A stretch of 64,000 nt of DNA from Candidatus Thiodiazotropha sp. (ex Epidulcina cf. delphinae) (GCA_025656455.1 JAHXHS010000006.1:92096-156095); one strand, 5' to 3'. Shown: positions 55,807 to 63,323, counted from the stretch's first letter. A program made the numbers and translations. The notes: generated by a model from the letters alone, not told the origin.

Positions 55807-56202
55807 ATGATGATCTGCAAAACCCCCACTCAATGGCGAAATCAGCCACTTCCCATTGTCATCTCCATCGTTTTTTTATTGCTGTTCGGCTGCAGCTCGA
55901 CTCCGGAACCGATCGCGGAAATGGCGGCCGCCAAGACCTCTCTTACCGCGGCTGAAGGCGAAGAGACAACCCACTATGCGCCGGTTGCCATGGATCGCGC
56001 CAAACAGAAGCTGAAACGTGCTGAAAGCGCCATCGCCAAGGAAGACTACGACGAGGCGAGAAGACTTGCCGAAGAGGCCCAGGCGGATGCTGAACTGGCC
56101 CAGGCCATTGCCGCCAAGACGCAGACGGAAAAGGCCGTCAAGGAATTGGAAAACAGCATTCAGGTGTTGCGTGAAGAGATCATGCGTGCCAGGAGCAGGT
56201 AA
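55807..56202 (+). CDS. DUF4398-type lipoprotein
   Basis: The 131-residue protein has a signal peptide ending in the lipobox LLFGC (Cys at about 29). A mature helical domain follows, with AAAKTSLTAAEGEETTHYAPVAMDRAKQKLKRAESAI, EEAQADAELAQAIAAKTQ, the DUF4398 pattern. Such proteins sit in the envelope, often beside OmpA-like lipoproteins as here (38-bp gap). The role is probably structural. Confidence 0.82.
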   Translation: MMICKTPTQWRNQPLPIVISIVFLLLFGCSSTPEPIAEMAAAKTSLTAAEGEETTHYAPVAMDRAKQKLKRAESAIAKEDYDEARRLAEEAQADAELAQAIAAKTQTEKAVKELENSIQVLREEIMRARSR

Positions 56203-56239
56203 CAATAACCAAACCCACTAAAATAAGGGGGGATCCACC

Positions 56240-57073
56240 ATGTCTCGGACTATTTACAGCTTGATCGCCACAACCTCACTGGCGCTACTGGTCGCCGGTT
56301 GTAGCAGTATCCAAAAAAACCAGGCCCTGACCGATGCCGAGCTGGCCTATGCGGAGGCCAAACAAAACGAACAGATACTCCGCTATGCCCCGGCCGAACT
56401 GGAACGGGCCAATCAGGCCCTGACCCGTGCCGCCGCCGCGGAAAACCACGAGGATATGACCTCCCTCGCCTACGTCGGCAAGACCCGCACCTCGATCGCT
56501 CAATCCGTAGCGGCGCGTAAGGCGGCCACGGCCAAACTCGAGGAGCTGGGCAAGATTAAAAACAAGGAGCGCCTCAAGGCGAGGGAGATCGAGATTCAGC
56601 TCGAACAACAAGCCAAGGACGAGGCCCTTCGTGAGAAAGAGGCTGCCCTCATGGAGCGGGAAAACGCCCTGGCCAAAGCCGAGGCGCTGCGACGGGAGCT
56701 CGAAGCGCTGCAAGCGACCAAGACGGAACGGGGCATGGTGATGACCCTGGGGGATGTGCTGTTCTCCACGGGCAAGACCGAACTCCTGCCCGGCGCCATG
56801 AGCACCATCGGCAAACTGGCGGATTTCTTGGCTGAATATCCTGAGAAGACCGTTCTGATCGAGGGGCATACCGATAATGTCGGCAGTGACGCCTATAACC
56901 AGGATCTTTCCGAAAGACGCGCCTTATCCGTTAAAGAGGCGCTGCTCCAGGCCGGTGTCGACGGCTCGCGGATTGACACCACCGGGCTGGGTGAAACCCA
57001 ACCCATCACGGATAACAGCACCGATGCCGGTCGCCTGAAGAACCGGCGGGTGGAGATCGTCATTCGCGACTGA
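56240..57073 (+). CDS. DUF4398/OmpA-family peptidoglycan-binding lipoprotein
   Basis: The 277-residue lipoprotein (lipobox LLVAGC) has a DUF4398 region homologous to the preceding gene (ALTDAELAYAEAKQNEQILRYAPAELERA), a charged coiled coil and a C-terminal OmpA domain. The OmpA part contains LGDVLFSTGKTELLPGA, EGHTDNVGSDAYNQ, LSERRALSVKEAL and NRRVEIVI, the peptidoglycan-binding layout. The two genes look like a duplicated module pair anchoring the outer membrane to the wall. A nested hairpin follows. Confidence 0.9.
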   Translation: MSRTIYSLIATTSLALLVAGCSSIQKNQALTDAELAYAEAKQNEQILRYAPAELERANQALTRAAAAENHEDMTSLAYVGKTRTSIAQSVAARKAATAKLEELGKIKNKERLKAREIEIQLEQQAKDEALREKEAALMERENALAKAEALRRELEALQATKTERGMVMTLGDVLFSTGKTELLPGAMSTIGKLADFLAEYPEKTVLIEGHTDNVGSDAYNQDLSERRALSVKEALLQAGVDGSRIDTTGLGETQPITDNSTDAGRLKNRRVEIVIRD

Positions 57074-57083
57074 CCCGGCAAAA

Positions 57084-57154
57084 GGTGCGGCAGGACCACA
57101 CCCTACATTTGTCTCCCTCATGTAGGGTGAGGTGAGGTGAGGCCCTGCCGCACC
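57084..57154. repeat. Nested inverted repeat downstream of the OmpA-like gene
   Basis: Outer arms GGTGCGGCAGG and CCTGCCGCACC (57084-57094 with 57144-57154) enclose an inner pair CACCCTACAT/ATGTAGGGTG (57099-57108 with 57120-57129). The fold is strong but lacks a T-run. It lies between convergent genes and may be a bidirectional terminator-like structure. Confidence 0.7.
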
Positions 57155-57189
57155 AGAACCAGCACACCAACCCTGCGGGTCAATCCCCC

Positions 57190-57942
57190 CTAATCAGCCG
57201 GCAGCGGCATCTCGCCATCGACGAGAAACTCCTCGCATGGAAATGACCTTGCCCCTTGCTCTTTGCTGTAAAAAGAGACGGTCTCCCATCGCGTTTCACA
57301 AATCCAGGTCTGCTGCCAGAGGGGTATGGGACGGCTGAACGCCTTGGCTGTGAAAAAGCCCAAATTGATACCCCCGTCCAGATCGCGGGCCGAGCGATAC
57401 TCAAAACCCTCAATCCCGGCTTCACGAAGATGCACGCCCAGTTGCTGGGTGTCTGTGTAGCTTTCCGGGTTGGTCAACCGAGCCTCGAAACGTGAAAAAG
57501 GCAAGCTCTGCAAACAGAGCCCCCGGCTGACGCCATAGGCTGCGGAAAACACCGTCAGCTCGGTGGTCAGACGACCGGACGGCGGCGGCGTCTCCATGCC
57601 TGACCAGAAAATAAAGCGGTAGTAGGCCGTCTCGGCCAGCGCGGTACTCAGGATGGTTGAACCGTAAAAAAGACTCGGTTCCAGATAGCTGCCAAACCTT
57701 GACCCATACTTGAGCGGCGGATAGCGGAACGGGGTCGAAAGCAGGTAGTGTAAACCAGCAGCCTCCGGCGGTGGCGACGGTTTGCTGGTCTCCAGCATCG
57801 CTTCCAGCAGGGCCTGCTCCTGTAAATCATCCACCAAGGTGTAGGTGGCAATCTGCTCAAGACTCTCAACAACCCGTATAACCTGTCCCGAAAGCGGCCC
57901 CGGCCTTGCCGCATCCTTGCAGGCTGCCCAGATATCCATCAA
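57190..57942 (-). CDS. RES-domain toxin (NAD+ phosphorylase type)
   Basis: The 250-residue RES protein shows the family residues Arg in RYPPLKYGSRFG, Glu in ALAETAYYRF and Ser in EYRSARDLDG. RES toxins consume NAD+ and arrest growth unless bound by their Xre/ParS-type antitoxin. Its ATG overlaps the antitoxin stop by four bases (ATGA at 57942-57939), the standard layout. The gene looks intact. Confidence 0.92.
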   Translation of the reverse strand: MMDIWAACKDAARPGPLSGQVIRVVESLEQIATYTLVDDLQEQALLEAMLETSKPSPPPEAAGLHYLLSTPFRYPPLKYGSRFGSYLEPSLFYGSTILSTALAETAYYRFIFWSGMETPPPSGRLTTELTVFSAAYGVSRGLCLQSLPFSRFEARLTNPESYTDTQQLGVHLREAGIEGFEYRSARDLDGGINLGFFTAKAFSRPIPLWQQTWICETRWETVSFYSKEQGARSFPCEEFLVDGEMPLPAD

Positions 57943-58298
57943 TGCTTGCCGCGGATTGCATCCAGATATTCAACCACTCGCAGCAAACCCTGAACGGTTT
58001 TCACTTGATCGGCCGGCACACCGCCCGTGTGCCGGTTCATGGTTTTCATCCAGTGCCGGAGATCCTCGCTCCCACCGCCCACCAGGGCATAGAGACTGCG
58101 GTAGAGGCGGATCAGCAACAGCGCCAACTCCCCCGATTTACTCTGGGGGTCGAGGCCCTTTCGATGGAGTGCGCTCCGGTCACGGCCGATCACCAGGCCG
58201 ATCTCGCTTTGGGTGAGGCCCAGGGCCTTACCGGCATTCAACAGCGCCTTTGCCAAGGTCTGTGATGAATCTGTCTTGTAGGCCGTTAAGCTGCTCAT
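57939..58298 (-). CDS. Xre/MbcA/ParS-type antitoxin
   Basis: The 119-residue antitoxin has the HTH region QTLAKALLNAGKALGLTQSEIGLVIGRDRSALHRKG. A C-terminal MbcA/ParS-type domain follows (GELALLLIRLYRSLYALVGG, LRHWMKTMNRHTGGVPADQVKTVQGLLRVVEYLDAIR). It neutralises the RES toxin encoded next. I start at MSSLTAYKTD; a longer frame to 58367 begins in the promoter region. Two palindromes lie directly upstream. Confidence 0.92.
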   Translation of the reverse strand: MSSLTAYKTDSSQTLAKALLNAGKALGLTQSEIGLVIGRDRSALHRKGLDPQSKSGELALLLIRLYRSLYALVGGGSEDLRHWMKTMNRHTGGVPADQVKTVQGLLRVVEYLDAIRGKH

Positions 58299-58313
58299 AT
58301 GTCTAGAGATAAA

Positions 58314-58357
58314 TGTTGGATAATCAACATATAGCACAGAGTTGATGAAAATCCAAC
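58314..58357. promoter_or_regulatory. Candidate autoregulatory operators of the RES/Xre pair
   Basis: TGTTGGATAATCAACA (58314-58329) and GTTGATGAAAATCCAAC (58341-58357) share the half-sites (T)GTTG and CAAC and are spaced 12 bp apart, just before the antitoxin start. Such paired palindromes are usual targets of antitoxins with an HTH. Confidence 0.6.
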
Positions 58358-58389
58358 AAAAACACACGCTGCCTGGTGAGAAATGCTGG

Positions 58390-59004
58390 CTAGCCCTTCC
58401 TCCTGCCAGCTAACAACAACCCGGCCAACCCCGAGCCGAACAGCCAGATGGCAGCCGGCACAGGAACCGTCGAAATCACGTCCGGCAGGTCGGCTGGCGC
58501 CGTTCCCCAATCCCCTATATGCAATTCGTAACCAAACGGGCCGTCCTCATCACTCTCGCTGCCACCGATGATCAGGGTATAGATACCCTCAGCGAGGAAG
58601 GCGGTAACACCGGGATCACCAAAGGGGCCGTCACCGACAACGTCAATCTCATCATCGGCCCAGCCGAGAAACACCATACCGCCAAAATCCGCGCTACCGT
58701 CAAGCGCCGATTCGTCAACGGACGTCATCCCCGAATAGAGTGAAAACGCAGGATCAAGCGCTTGGTCACTGCGAGTGGCCCAAATATCCACCTTTGCGCC
58801 GCTGGACCCGACATCGAAGCGCCAAAAATCGACCTGGGATGCAACATCTTCAAACCAGCCATAACCCCCGACCGATCCACTTACGCTGCCCCGCGGATCA
58901 CCGCCTGAACCAATCATCCCCTCATAGGAGATCGAGGCGGCTTGTGCCGATAGCGATAAAAACAGAACGCTGGCGAATAGATATCTGCTCAAAGAAAAAA
59001 ACAT
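58390..59004 (-). CDS. PEP-CTERM sorting-domain protein
   Basis: The 204-residue exported protein has a signal peptide (YLFASVLFLSLSAQAASI) and a Gly/Asp/Ser-rich DVUA0089-like body. A C-terminal sorting signal follows: VPVPAAIWLFGSG, a hydrophobic helix and a terminal Arg/Lys cluster (AGRRKG). Exosortase A cleaves such signals and the product is exported to the cell surface or matrix. The XrtA-associated ATPase lies at 1.2-2.3 kb. GGAGGG precedes the ATG at 59004. Confidence 0.92.
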   Translation of the reverse strand: MFFSLSRYLFASVLFLSLSAQAASISYEGMIGSGGDPRGSVSGSVGGYGWFEDVASQVDFWRFDVGSSGAKVDIWATRSDQALDPAFSLYSGMTSVDESALDGSADFGGMVFLGWADDEIDVVGDGPFGDPGVTAFLAEGIYTLIIGGSESDEDGPFGYELHIGDWGTAPADLPDVISTVPVPAAIWLFGSGLAGLLLAGRRKG

Positions 59005-59102
59005 AACAAACCCTCCGTGTAAAAAATCCACAATACCCAGCCATCATAATCCAAGTGAGGGTCAATGATATCTGACAGAGCGCACAAATCCATTCGATCA
59101 GG

Positions 59103-59585
59103 CTATGCCACCGTCACCGATTTGGCCAGATTCAGCGGCTGATCCACATCCGTCCCCTTCAGCACCGCCAGATGATAGGCCAGCAACTGCAGCGGGACAG
59201 TGTAGACAATCGGCGCGGTCGAGGGGTAGATGTCCGACAGGGTCAGATTCTGGAAATGATCCAGGTCGATCTTGATCTTCTGGTCACTGAACAGGAACAA
59301 CTCGCCACCTCGGGCGCGCACCTCCTGCAGATTGGAAATCACCTTCTCCAGCAGCGGATCGTCCGGCAGGGCGCAGATTACCGGCATCTCGGCATCCACC
59401 AACGCCAAGGGGCCGTGCTTCAGCTCGCCCGCGGGGTAGGCTTCGGCATGGATATAGGAGATCTCTTTGAGTTTCAGCGCGCCCTCCATGGCGATCGGGT
59501 AGAAACTGCCCCTGCCGAGAAACAGAGCGTGGTGACGTTCCGCAAAGGCGTTGGCCATCTCCCGACTGTGTGGATACCCACACAT
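59103..59585 (-). pseudogene. glmS: C-terminal fragment of glucosamine-6-phosphate synthase
   Basis: About 155 residues match the end of Glm[98 protein letters not shown]. The glutaminase domain and most of the isomerase domain (~450 residues) are missing. The break is at a repeat sequence starting CACATAATGT (59581), and the first codons (MCGYPH) come from that junction. A second complete glmS must exist elsewhere unless the genome is auxotrophic. Confidence 0.85.
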
Positions 59586-59643
59586 AATGTTTATTACAAG
59601 ATCCTATTTTGGGTTTTTGGGGTTTGGGTGGGTGCCCGGCTAA
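59581..59643. repeat. ~60-bp direct repeat, copy 1 (at the glmS break)
   Basis: CACATAATGTTTATTACAAG, continuing to GGGTGGGTGCCCGGCTAA, matches 60368-60423 with a few substitutions and a 7-base length difference. Together the copies bracket the RHH/coiled-coil gene pair. The sequence TGTGTGGATACCCACACA at 59567-59584 forms a small palindrome at the junction. Confidence 0.85.
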
Positions 59644-59803
59644 TAAATAGGCTTCCGACTAAGACTAGTAGGCTAATAATACAAAATATACAATACAGCT
59701 AATATACTATCCAGATCCTGGCCGGGATCGAAAAACGGAGGACTTATCGGGGTTATAGCCTTGCCGATCCAGCTTGACATTCACCCGTTTGCGGTGCAAC
59801 ATT

Positions 59804-59822
59804 ATGTGCATGACATGCACAT
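59804..59822. promoter_or_regulatory. Perfect 19-bp palindrome before the RHH gene
   Basis: ATGTGCATGACATGCACAT is perfectly symmetrical around its centre, and a further GTGCAT half-site follows at 59823-59828. A TTGACA-like -35 lies at 59774-59779. It ends 22 bp upstream of the RHH start, the usual location for an autoregulatory operator. Confidence 0.7.
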
Positions 59823-59844
59823 GTGCATCTGGGAGGTGAATACA

Positions 59845-60132
59845 ATGGCAACAGCCACAGAACGAGTATCGGTGTTGATGACGCCAGCGGAAAAGAAGCT
59901 TGTTGTCACCCAGGCCAGAAAAAGCGGTGTGTCAGTTGGCGAGTATCTTCGTCGCGCCGCGAAAGGCTACAGCGCCGATACTGACAACCAGATTTTAGAA
60001 GCAATGATCGAACAGATGAACCAGGCGACTAAAAATGCTGAGAAAGCGATCGATGAGGCACTAAGCTATGTTACCGAATCAAACCGGCGCATTGAGAAAA
60101 TGGAAGCCGAAGCGCGTGGGAAGGCGGCCTGA
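59845..60132 (+). CDS. Ribbon-helix-helix protein (CopG/MobC-like)
   Basis: The 95-residue protein starts MATATERVSVLMTPAEKKLV, where RVSVLMTP is the RHH strand, followed by ARKSGVSVGEYLRRAAKG. A C-terminal coiled coil (LEAMIEQMNQATKNAEKAIDEAL, VTESNRRIEKMEAEA) makes it longer than most antitoxins. The fold is used by antitoxins and by relaxosome proteins. GGGAGG precedes the ATG at 59845, and the next gene starts within its stop (TGATG), so the two form a unit. Confidence 0.8.
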   Translation: MATATERVSVLMTPAEKKLVVTQARKSGVSVGEYLRRAAKGYSADTDNQILEAMIEQMNQATKNAEKAIDEALSYVTESNRRIEKMEAEARGKAA

Positions 60133-60344
60133 TGGGTATTACCGAGAAGATGTGGGATGGCGTCAGCCGGGTTATCCGGATGGATGTTAAGGTCGAAGGA
60201 CTGGCAGGCACTGTCAAAGAACAACAGGCCAAGATTGAGGACCTGACCGCCAGAGTCATAAGACTTGAGACGGCTCTCGAAATCGCCTTGGCCGGCGGGG
60301 GCGGAACCAGCGGCCAAAAGCAGATTCGTGATGACAAAGGCTGA
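60132..60344 (+). CDS. Small coiled-coil protein coupled to the RHH gene
   Basis: The 70-residue protein MGITEKMWDGVSRVIRMDVKVEGLAGTVKEQQAKIEDLTARVIRLETALEIALA... has a short amphipathic start and a long heptad region. I do not recognise the family. The ATG is overlapped by the RHH stop, so stoichiometric synthesis with the RHH protein is likely. The coiled coil may bind the RHH protein's own coiled coil. Confidence 0.65.
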   Translation: MGITEKMWDGVSRVIRMDVKVEGLAGTVKEQQAKIEDLTARVIRLETALEIALAGGGGTSGQKQIRDDKG

Positions 60345-60367
60345 AAGGACAACAGACAACAAGGACA

Positions 60368-60423
60368 CACATAATGTCTATTACAAGATCCTATTTTGGT
60401 TTTTTGGGTGGGTGTCCGGCTAA
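60368..60423. repeat. ~60-bp direct repeat, copy 2
   Basis: CACATAATGTCTATTACAAG, continuing to GGGTGGGTGTCCGGCTAA. It is the second copy of the sequence at 59581-59643, in the same orientation, 24 bp after the coiled-coil gene. Confidence 0.85.
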
Positions 60424-60489
60424 GACATTCCGGCGTCGCCTTGAACTTCTGGTTAGCGCAGCCTCCAAACAACCTCTGCATGCTTGTCA

Positions 60490-60819
60490 CTATGAATTAG
60501 AGTTTTCCGGAAATTCAGTTTTTTCTGAATATTGCTTCATTTCTTCACGTTCTACATTAGCCAAATCCTGAAATTGATCTGGAGGGAAAACGTGCTTATT
60601 AGCATAAAAGTTCTCGGCGTATAGGTGAACTCTACCAGGTTCTTCTTTTAAGTAATCCAGAAATTCTGAAATTTTCTTCCCTTTACCGACGATATCATGA
60701 GAGATTTTATTTTGAGTATTTTTATGGACGACAAATCGATGTCCATAAGGCTGGAAAGTGAGAATGGTTAAGTCTTGCTTGTGTAGTTCTTTTAGATATT
60801 CAATTTCTTCTTTTTTCAT
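60490..60819 (-). CDS. Hypothetical protein of AT-rich DNA
   Basis: About 109 residues from MKKEEIEYLKELHKQDLTIL (an ATG at 60858 could add 13). It contains GHRFVVHKNTQNKISHDIVGKGKKISEFLDYLKEEPGRVHLYAENFYANKHVFPP. No family is recognised and there is no membrane segment. The gene is much more AT-rich than the chromosome core, indicating transfer. No partner gene is obvious. Confidence 0.6.
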   Translation of the reverse strand: MKKEEIEYLKELHKQDLTILTFQPYGHRFVVHKNTQNKISHDIVGKGKKISEFLDYLKEEPGRVHLYAENFYANKHVFPPDQFQDLANVEREEMKQYSEKTEFPENSNS

Positions 60820-60951
60820 AATATGTTGACTCCAGTTTGAGTTGATATGCTCAGCCACTAAAATGGCTTCATTTTAGTCTTTATAATTGCAAACATTAAC
60901 CTAGGTAAATTTCCTGAAGGCGCTAACGCCAGCAATAACCGGTATTTTGTA

Positions 60952-60999
60952 GCAGTGTTTGAGCTGTGCTAGGCTCTTTTAGCAAAGCTCAAACACTGC
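60952..60999. repeat. 14-bp inverted repeat
   Basis: GCAGTGTTTGAGCT (60952-60965) and AGCTCAAACACTGC (60986-60999) are exact complements with a 20-base spacer. It lies after the PIN-toxin gene in its reading direction but has no T-run on that strand. Confidence 0.75.
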
Positions 61000-61034
61000 G
61001 GAAAAATGTCCGCGTTGATTGCTTTTGCTAGATT

Positions 61035-61433
61035 TTATTTGTACCAATTCTCCAGCTTCAATTTGGATACCCTAGAAAACTCTTTTGTATTGTTGGTGAC
61101 CAATATTCCTTTATTAGCTAACGCAGTACCTGCGATTAATACATCACATGGTCCAATTGGTATGCCTTTCTTTTCAAGATTAGCTCGGATTGAGGCTGAT
61201 AAGCGTGCCGCTTCACTTTCAAATGGCAATATTTCAATCAAGGTGCATAGCTCTTTCAATTGAGCCTGCCGTTTTCTAGGGGAGGTAGACTTTGCTATAC
61301 CATACTCTAATTCGTACAGCACTACTGACGGGATGGCTATATCTTTTGGCGACACCTCAAGAAATTTGGTTGGTACGCTCCCCATCCCCTTGAAAAAGTA
61401 GATTAATGTGTTTGTATCAATGACGTACATCAC
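61035..61433 (-). CDS. vapC: PIN-domain ribonuclease toxin (VapC-like)
   Basis: The 132-residue PIN protein has MYVIDTNTLIYFFKG (first acidic residue), SVVLYELEYGIAKS (conserved Glu), and IGPCDVLIAGTALANKGILVTNNTKEFSRV (remaining acidic residues). The four-acid active site appears complete. Its start overlaps the antitoxin stop by four bases. VapC toxins cut RNA. Confidence 0.92.
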   Translation of the reverse strand: MMYVIDTNTLIYFFKGMGSVPTKFLEVSPKDIAIPSVVLYELEYGIAKSTSPRKRQAQLKELCTLIEILPFESEAARLSASIRANLEKKGIPIGPCDVLIAGTALANKGILVTNNTKEFSRVSKLKLENWYK

Positions 61434-61660
61434 AATGCCTCTCTATTGGCATCTTTTCCTTCATTTTTCCTAATGTCATCAATGGTCGGGAAGTCCTCCC
61501 ACGAGCCAGCAAGCTCAACAACGGACTGAGGCCACTCATTAGCCACTTTGTCCTGAATAAGCTTTGCGATCCACTTACTCTTTGATAAATGGGCAGATTT
61601 TGCTGCATCTACCATCTTCTGCTCAATATCCTCTTCCAGATAAATCGTAACTTGGCCCAT
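61430..61660 (-). CDS. vapB: CopG-type antitoxin (VapB-like)
   Basis: The 76-residue protein has the RHH strand QVTIYLEEDIEQKMVDAAKSAHLSKSKWIAKLIQDKV and a C-terminal tail WEDFPTIDDIRKNEG that would clamp the PIN toxin. The layout antitoxin-toxin with a 4-base overlap is canonical. AAACAATATATGTTT at 61675-61689 is a candidate operator. Confidence 0.9.
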   Translation of the reverse strand: MGQVTIYLEEDIEQKMVDAAKSAHLSKSKWIAKLIQDKVANEWPQSVVELAGSWEDFPTIDDIRKNEGKDANREAL

Positions 61661-61674
61661 ATCCGACTCCTTAT

Positions 61675-61689
61675 AAACAATATATGTTT
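61675..61689. promoter_or_regulatory. Candidate VapB operator
   Basis: AAACAATATATGTTT has arms AAACA and TGTTT around an AT core, 15 bp upstream of the antitoxin start in an AT-rich stretch. Confidence 0.5.
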
Positions 61690-62301
61690 AATTATATGTG
61701 TCGGCATTTATCTGTCAACATTGAGAAGATAAGAAAATTTGAGAAAATCTAACTTCGTGCATAACCGAGCCGCCGTAGCGGGGTTTGCTTTGTGCTACCG
61801 TAGCGCAGCGAAGAAGCACAAAGCAAGCACCGCGGAGGTGGGTCCGTGTTGATGCGCTTTGGTCGAGTAGCCAAAAGGAACCACCCCCTAAGGCTCTCAC
61901 AGACACGGACGTGAATGTCTCCATTCATCCGGCTCCTATCATTCAACCATTCCACCCAAAGGATCTCCAGTGAGCAAATAGACACGTTTGGTCGCCAGCT
62001 ATTCTGGACATCCAAAGCGTTGCTCTTTTCCGATGACCCTTCAGGCGTTTGTATTTCCACATTGCCCATCTCGTCAAACGACAATCAAGGATGCGTAAGG
62101 GCCATCGTAATTCCGATTTACGGTAGCATTCGTAGTAATTTATCCAACCATGGATCTTTGCATTGTACAGCTTTGCTAAATTGGAAAAGTGTTCACATTG
62201 GACCGGAATGAGTGTTCATGATGGGCCGGAATATGCAGTCAATACGGCTCTAAATTACATTACTTGGGCCGTGTGACTGGCCTGCCCTGTTATTTGTTCA
62301 T
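61690..62301. other. Non-coding accessory stretch with a hairpin
   Basis: About 610 bp without a supported gene. Bases 61785-61796 and 61815-61826 (TTGCTTTGTGCT / AGCACAAAGCAA) form a 12-bp inverted pair. Short frames on both strands are broken, have no RBS and look like remnants of repetitive or mobile DNA. The segment around 62190-62240 repeats the phrase GTTCAC/CATTGGACCGGAATG twice in degenerate form. Confidence 0.5.
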
Positions 62302-62565
62302 TTGAGTGGGTGTCTGGGTTATTTTGAACGGCGCTCATCTAAAGACAAGACCCGTCAGACCCGGGCCATCAAGGTTCGGGAGACGATCTATTCCCGCATC
62401 ATCAAAGACAAGCACCACGCCCACTTTGATCGAACCATCGAGACCACCGTGCCTTGGATCACAATGCAGGGTCGGTGGCTGGAACAGGCCGGGTTTGCGA
62501 TTCATACGCCGATCAAGGTCCGGGTTATGGAGGGCTGCCTGGTGTTGACCGTCGAGGAGGCATGA
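62302..62565 (+). CDS. SymE-family toxin-like protein
   Basis: The 87-residue protein ends in the SymE core: TVPWITMQGRWLEQAGFAIHTPIKVRVMEGCLVLTVEE. SymE is an RNA-targeting AbrB-fold toxin controlled in E. coli by antisense RNA. The start is uncertain: a TTG at 62302 has no clear ribosome site and falls in repeated DNA (TGAGTGGGTGTC). The N-terminal half is basic (SKDKTRQTRAIKVRETIYSR). A strong terminator follows. Rhs loci often carry SymE-like genes. Confidence 0.78.
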   Translation: MSGCLGYFERRSSKDKTRQTRAIKVRETIYSRIIKDKHHAHFDRTIETTVPWITMQGRWLEQAGFAIHTPIKVRVMEGCLVLTVEEA

Positions 62566-62570
62566 ACGCA

Positions 62571-62609
62571 AAAGCCCCGCTTGGCTAAGGAGTGGGCGGG
62601 GCTTTTTTT
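62571..62609 (+). terminator. Intrinsic terminator after the SymE-like gene
   Basis: AGCCCCGC (62573-62580) pairs with GCGGGGCT (62596-62603), followed by seven Ts. It begins five bases after the stop. Confidence 0.88.
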
Positions 62610-62777
62610 GGGGTTGCGAAAATGATGGCTGTCCCCGTTTACTTAGTTGTTACCGTATCCATAAACAAGCAACTTGACCCCTTTCTCTCTTTCTCTTCCG
62701 CAAAATCACGCTTCTTGTACCCGGCTAAGAGAACCATATTGGGGAGGGTTTGTCGTTTGTCAGTTTGAGTGGGTGTC

Positions 62778-63257
62778 TCATTTATTTATTGGTTTACGCT
62801 GTTTGCTGAGATTTTGCAAAGTCTTCGTTGCCTCTTTTTTGGTAGCCTCACAAGTCCTTTGATTCTCTATAGCTAGTTTAAGGTACCTGATCACTGTTTC
62901 TATTTCCTTATCACTAACCATGTACAACCTTGCAAGCTCCATAGCAGCCTCTCCATCACCCAGATCAAATGATTTTTCAAACCATTTTCTGGCACACAAC
63001 ATATCCCCTTTTATTCGATACGTAATTCCAATATTTAAAAGCGCTGATAAACTACCATGTTGAATAGCTTTTTTTTCCCACTCCAAAGCCTTGTCATAGT
63101 CGCATGCTATACCTTCACCGCATGTATACATGATAGCAACGCGCTCCATAGCACCAGAATGACCATCCTCAGCCCCCTGCAAAAAAAGCTTAAATGCCAA
63201 ATCATAATCCGCATGATCATATGCTTCGGAAGCTCTAGCAAAATCATCATCATTCAT
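62778..63257 (-). CDS. Sel1/TPR-repeat protein, likely Rhs immunity protein
   Basis: The ~159-residue protein is built of Sel1-type repeats: YDHADYDLAFKLFLQGAEDGHSGAM, YTCGEGIACDYDKALEWEKKAIQHGSL, IGITYRIKGDMLCARKWFEKSFDLG. It has no signal peptide. It starts ~66 bp after the Rhs stop on the same strand, exactly where a cognate immunity gene is expected, and is AT-rich like other such genes. The start may instead be a TTG at 63269. The immunity role is inference from position. Confidence 0.75.
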   Translation of the reverse strand: MNDDDFARASEAYDHADYDLAFKLFLQGAEDGHSGAMERVAIMYTCGEGIACDYDKALEWEKKAIQHGSLSALLNIGITYRIKGDMLCARKWFEKSFDLGDGEAAMELARLYMVSDKEIETVIRYLKLAIENQRTCEATKKEATKTLQNLSKQRKPINK

Positions 63258-63323
63258 TGTTTTGCTCAAATTTCCTGTTTCAGATCCTATTAATAAAATA
63301 CTTCGAGTGTTTTTTCATATTGC

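Noticed and set aside
58390..59585. Tn7-type insertion at the glmS end
   Set aside because: The glmS C-terminal end and its downstream side look undisturbed; the break is on the other side and no Tn7 genes or ends are seen.
61715..62211. Several 60-110-codon frames on both strands
   Set aside because: They overlap a hairpin, lack ribosome sites and show no family motif; they read like decayed repeat DNA.
59580..63300. Integron cassette array
   Set aside because: Small toxin-antitoxin genes suggest it, but the genes run in both directions, no integrase is seen and no standard attC with RYYYAAC/GTTRRRY ends could be identified.
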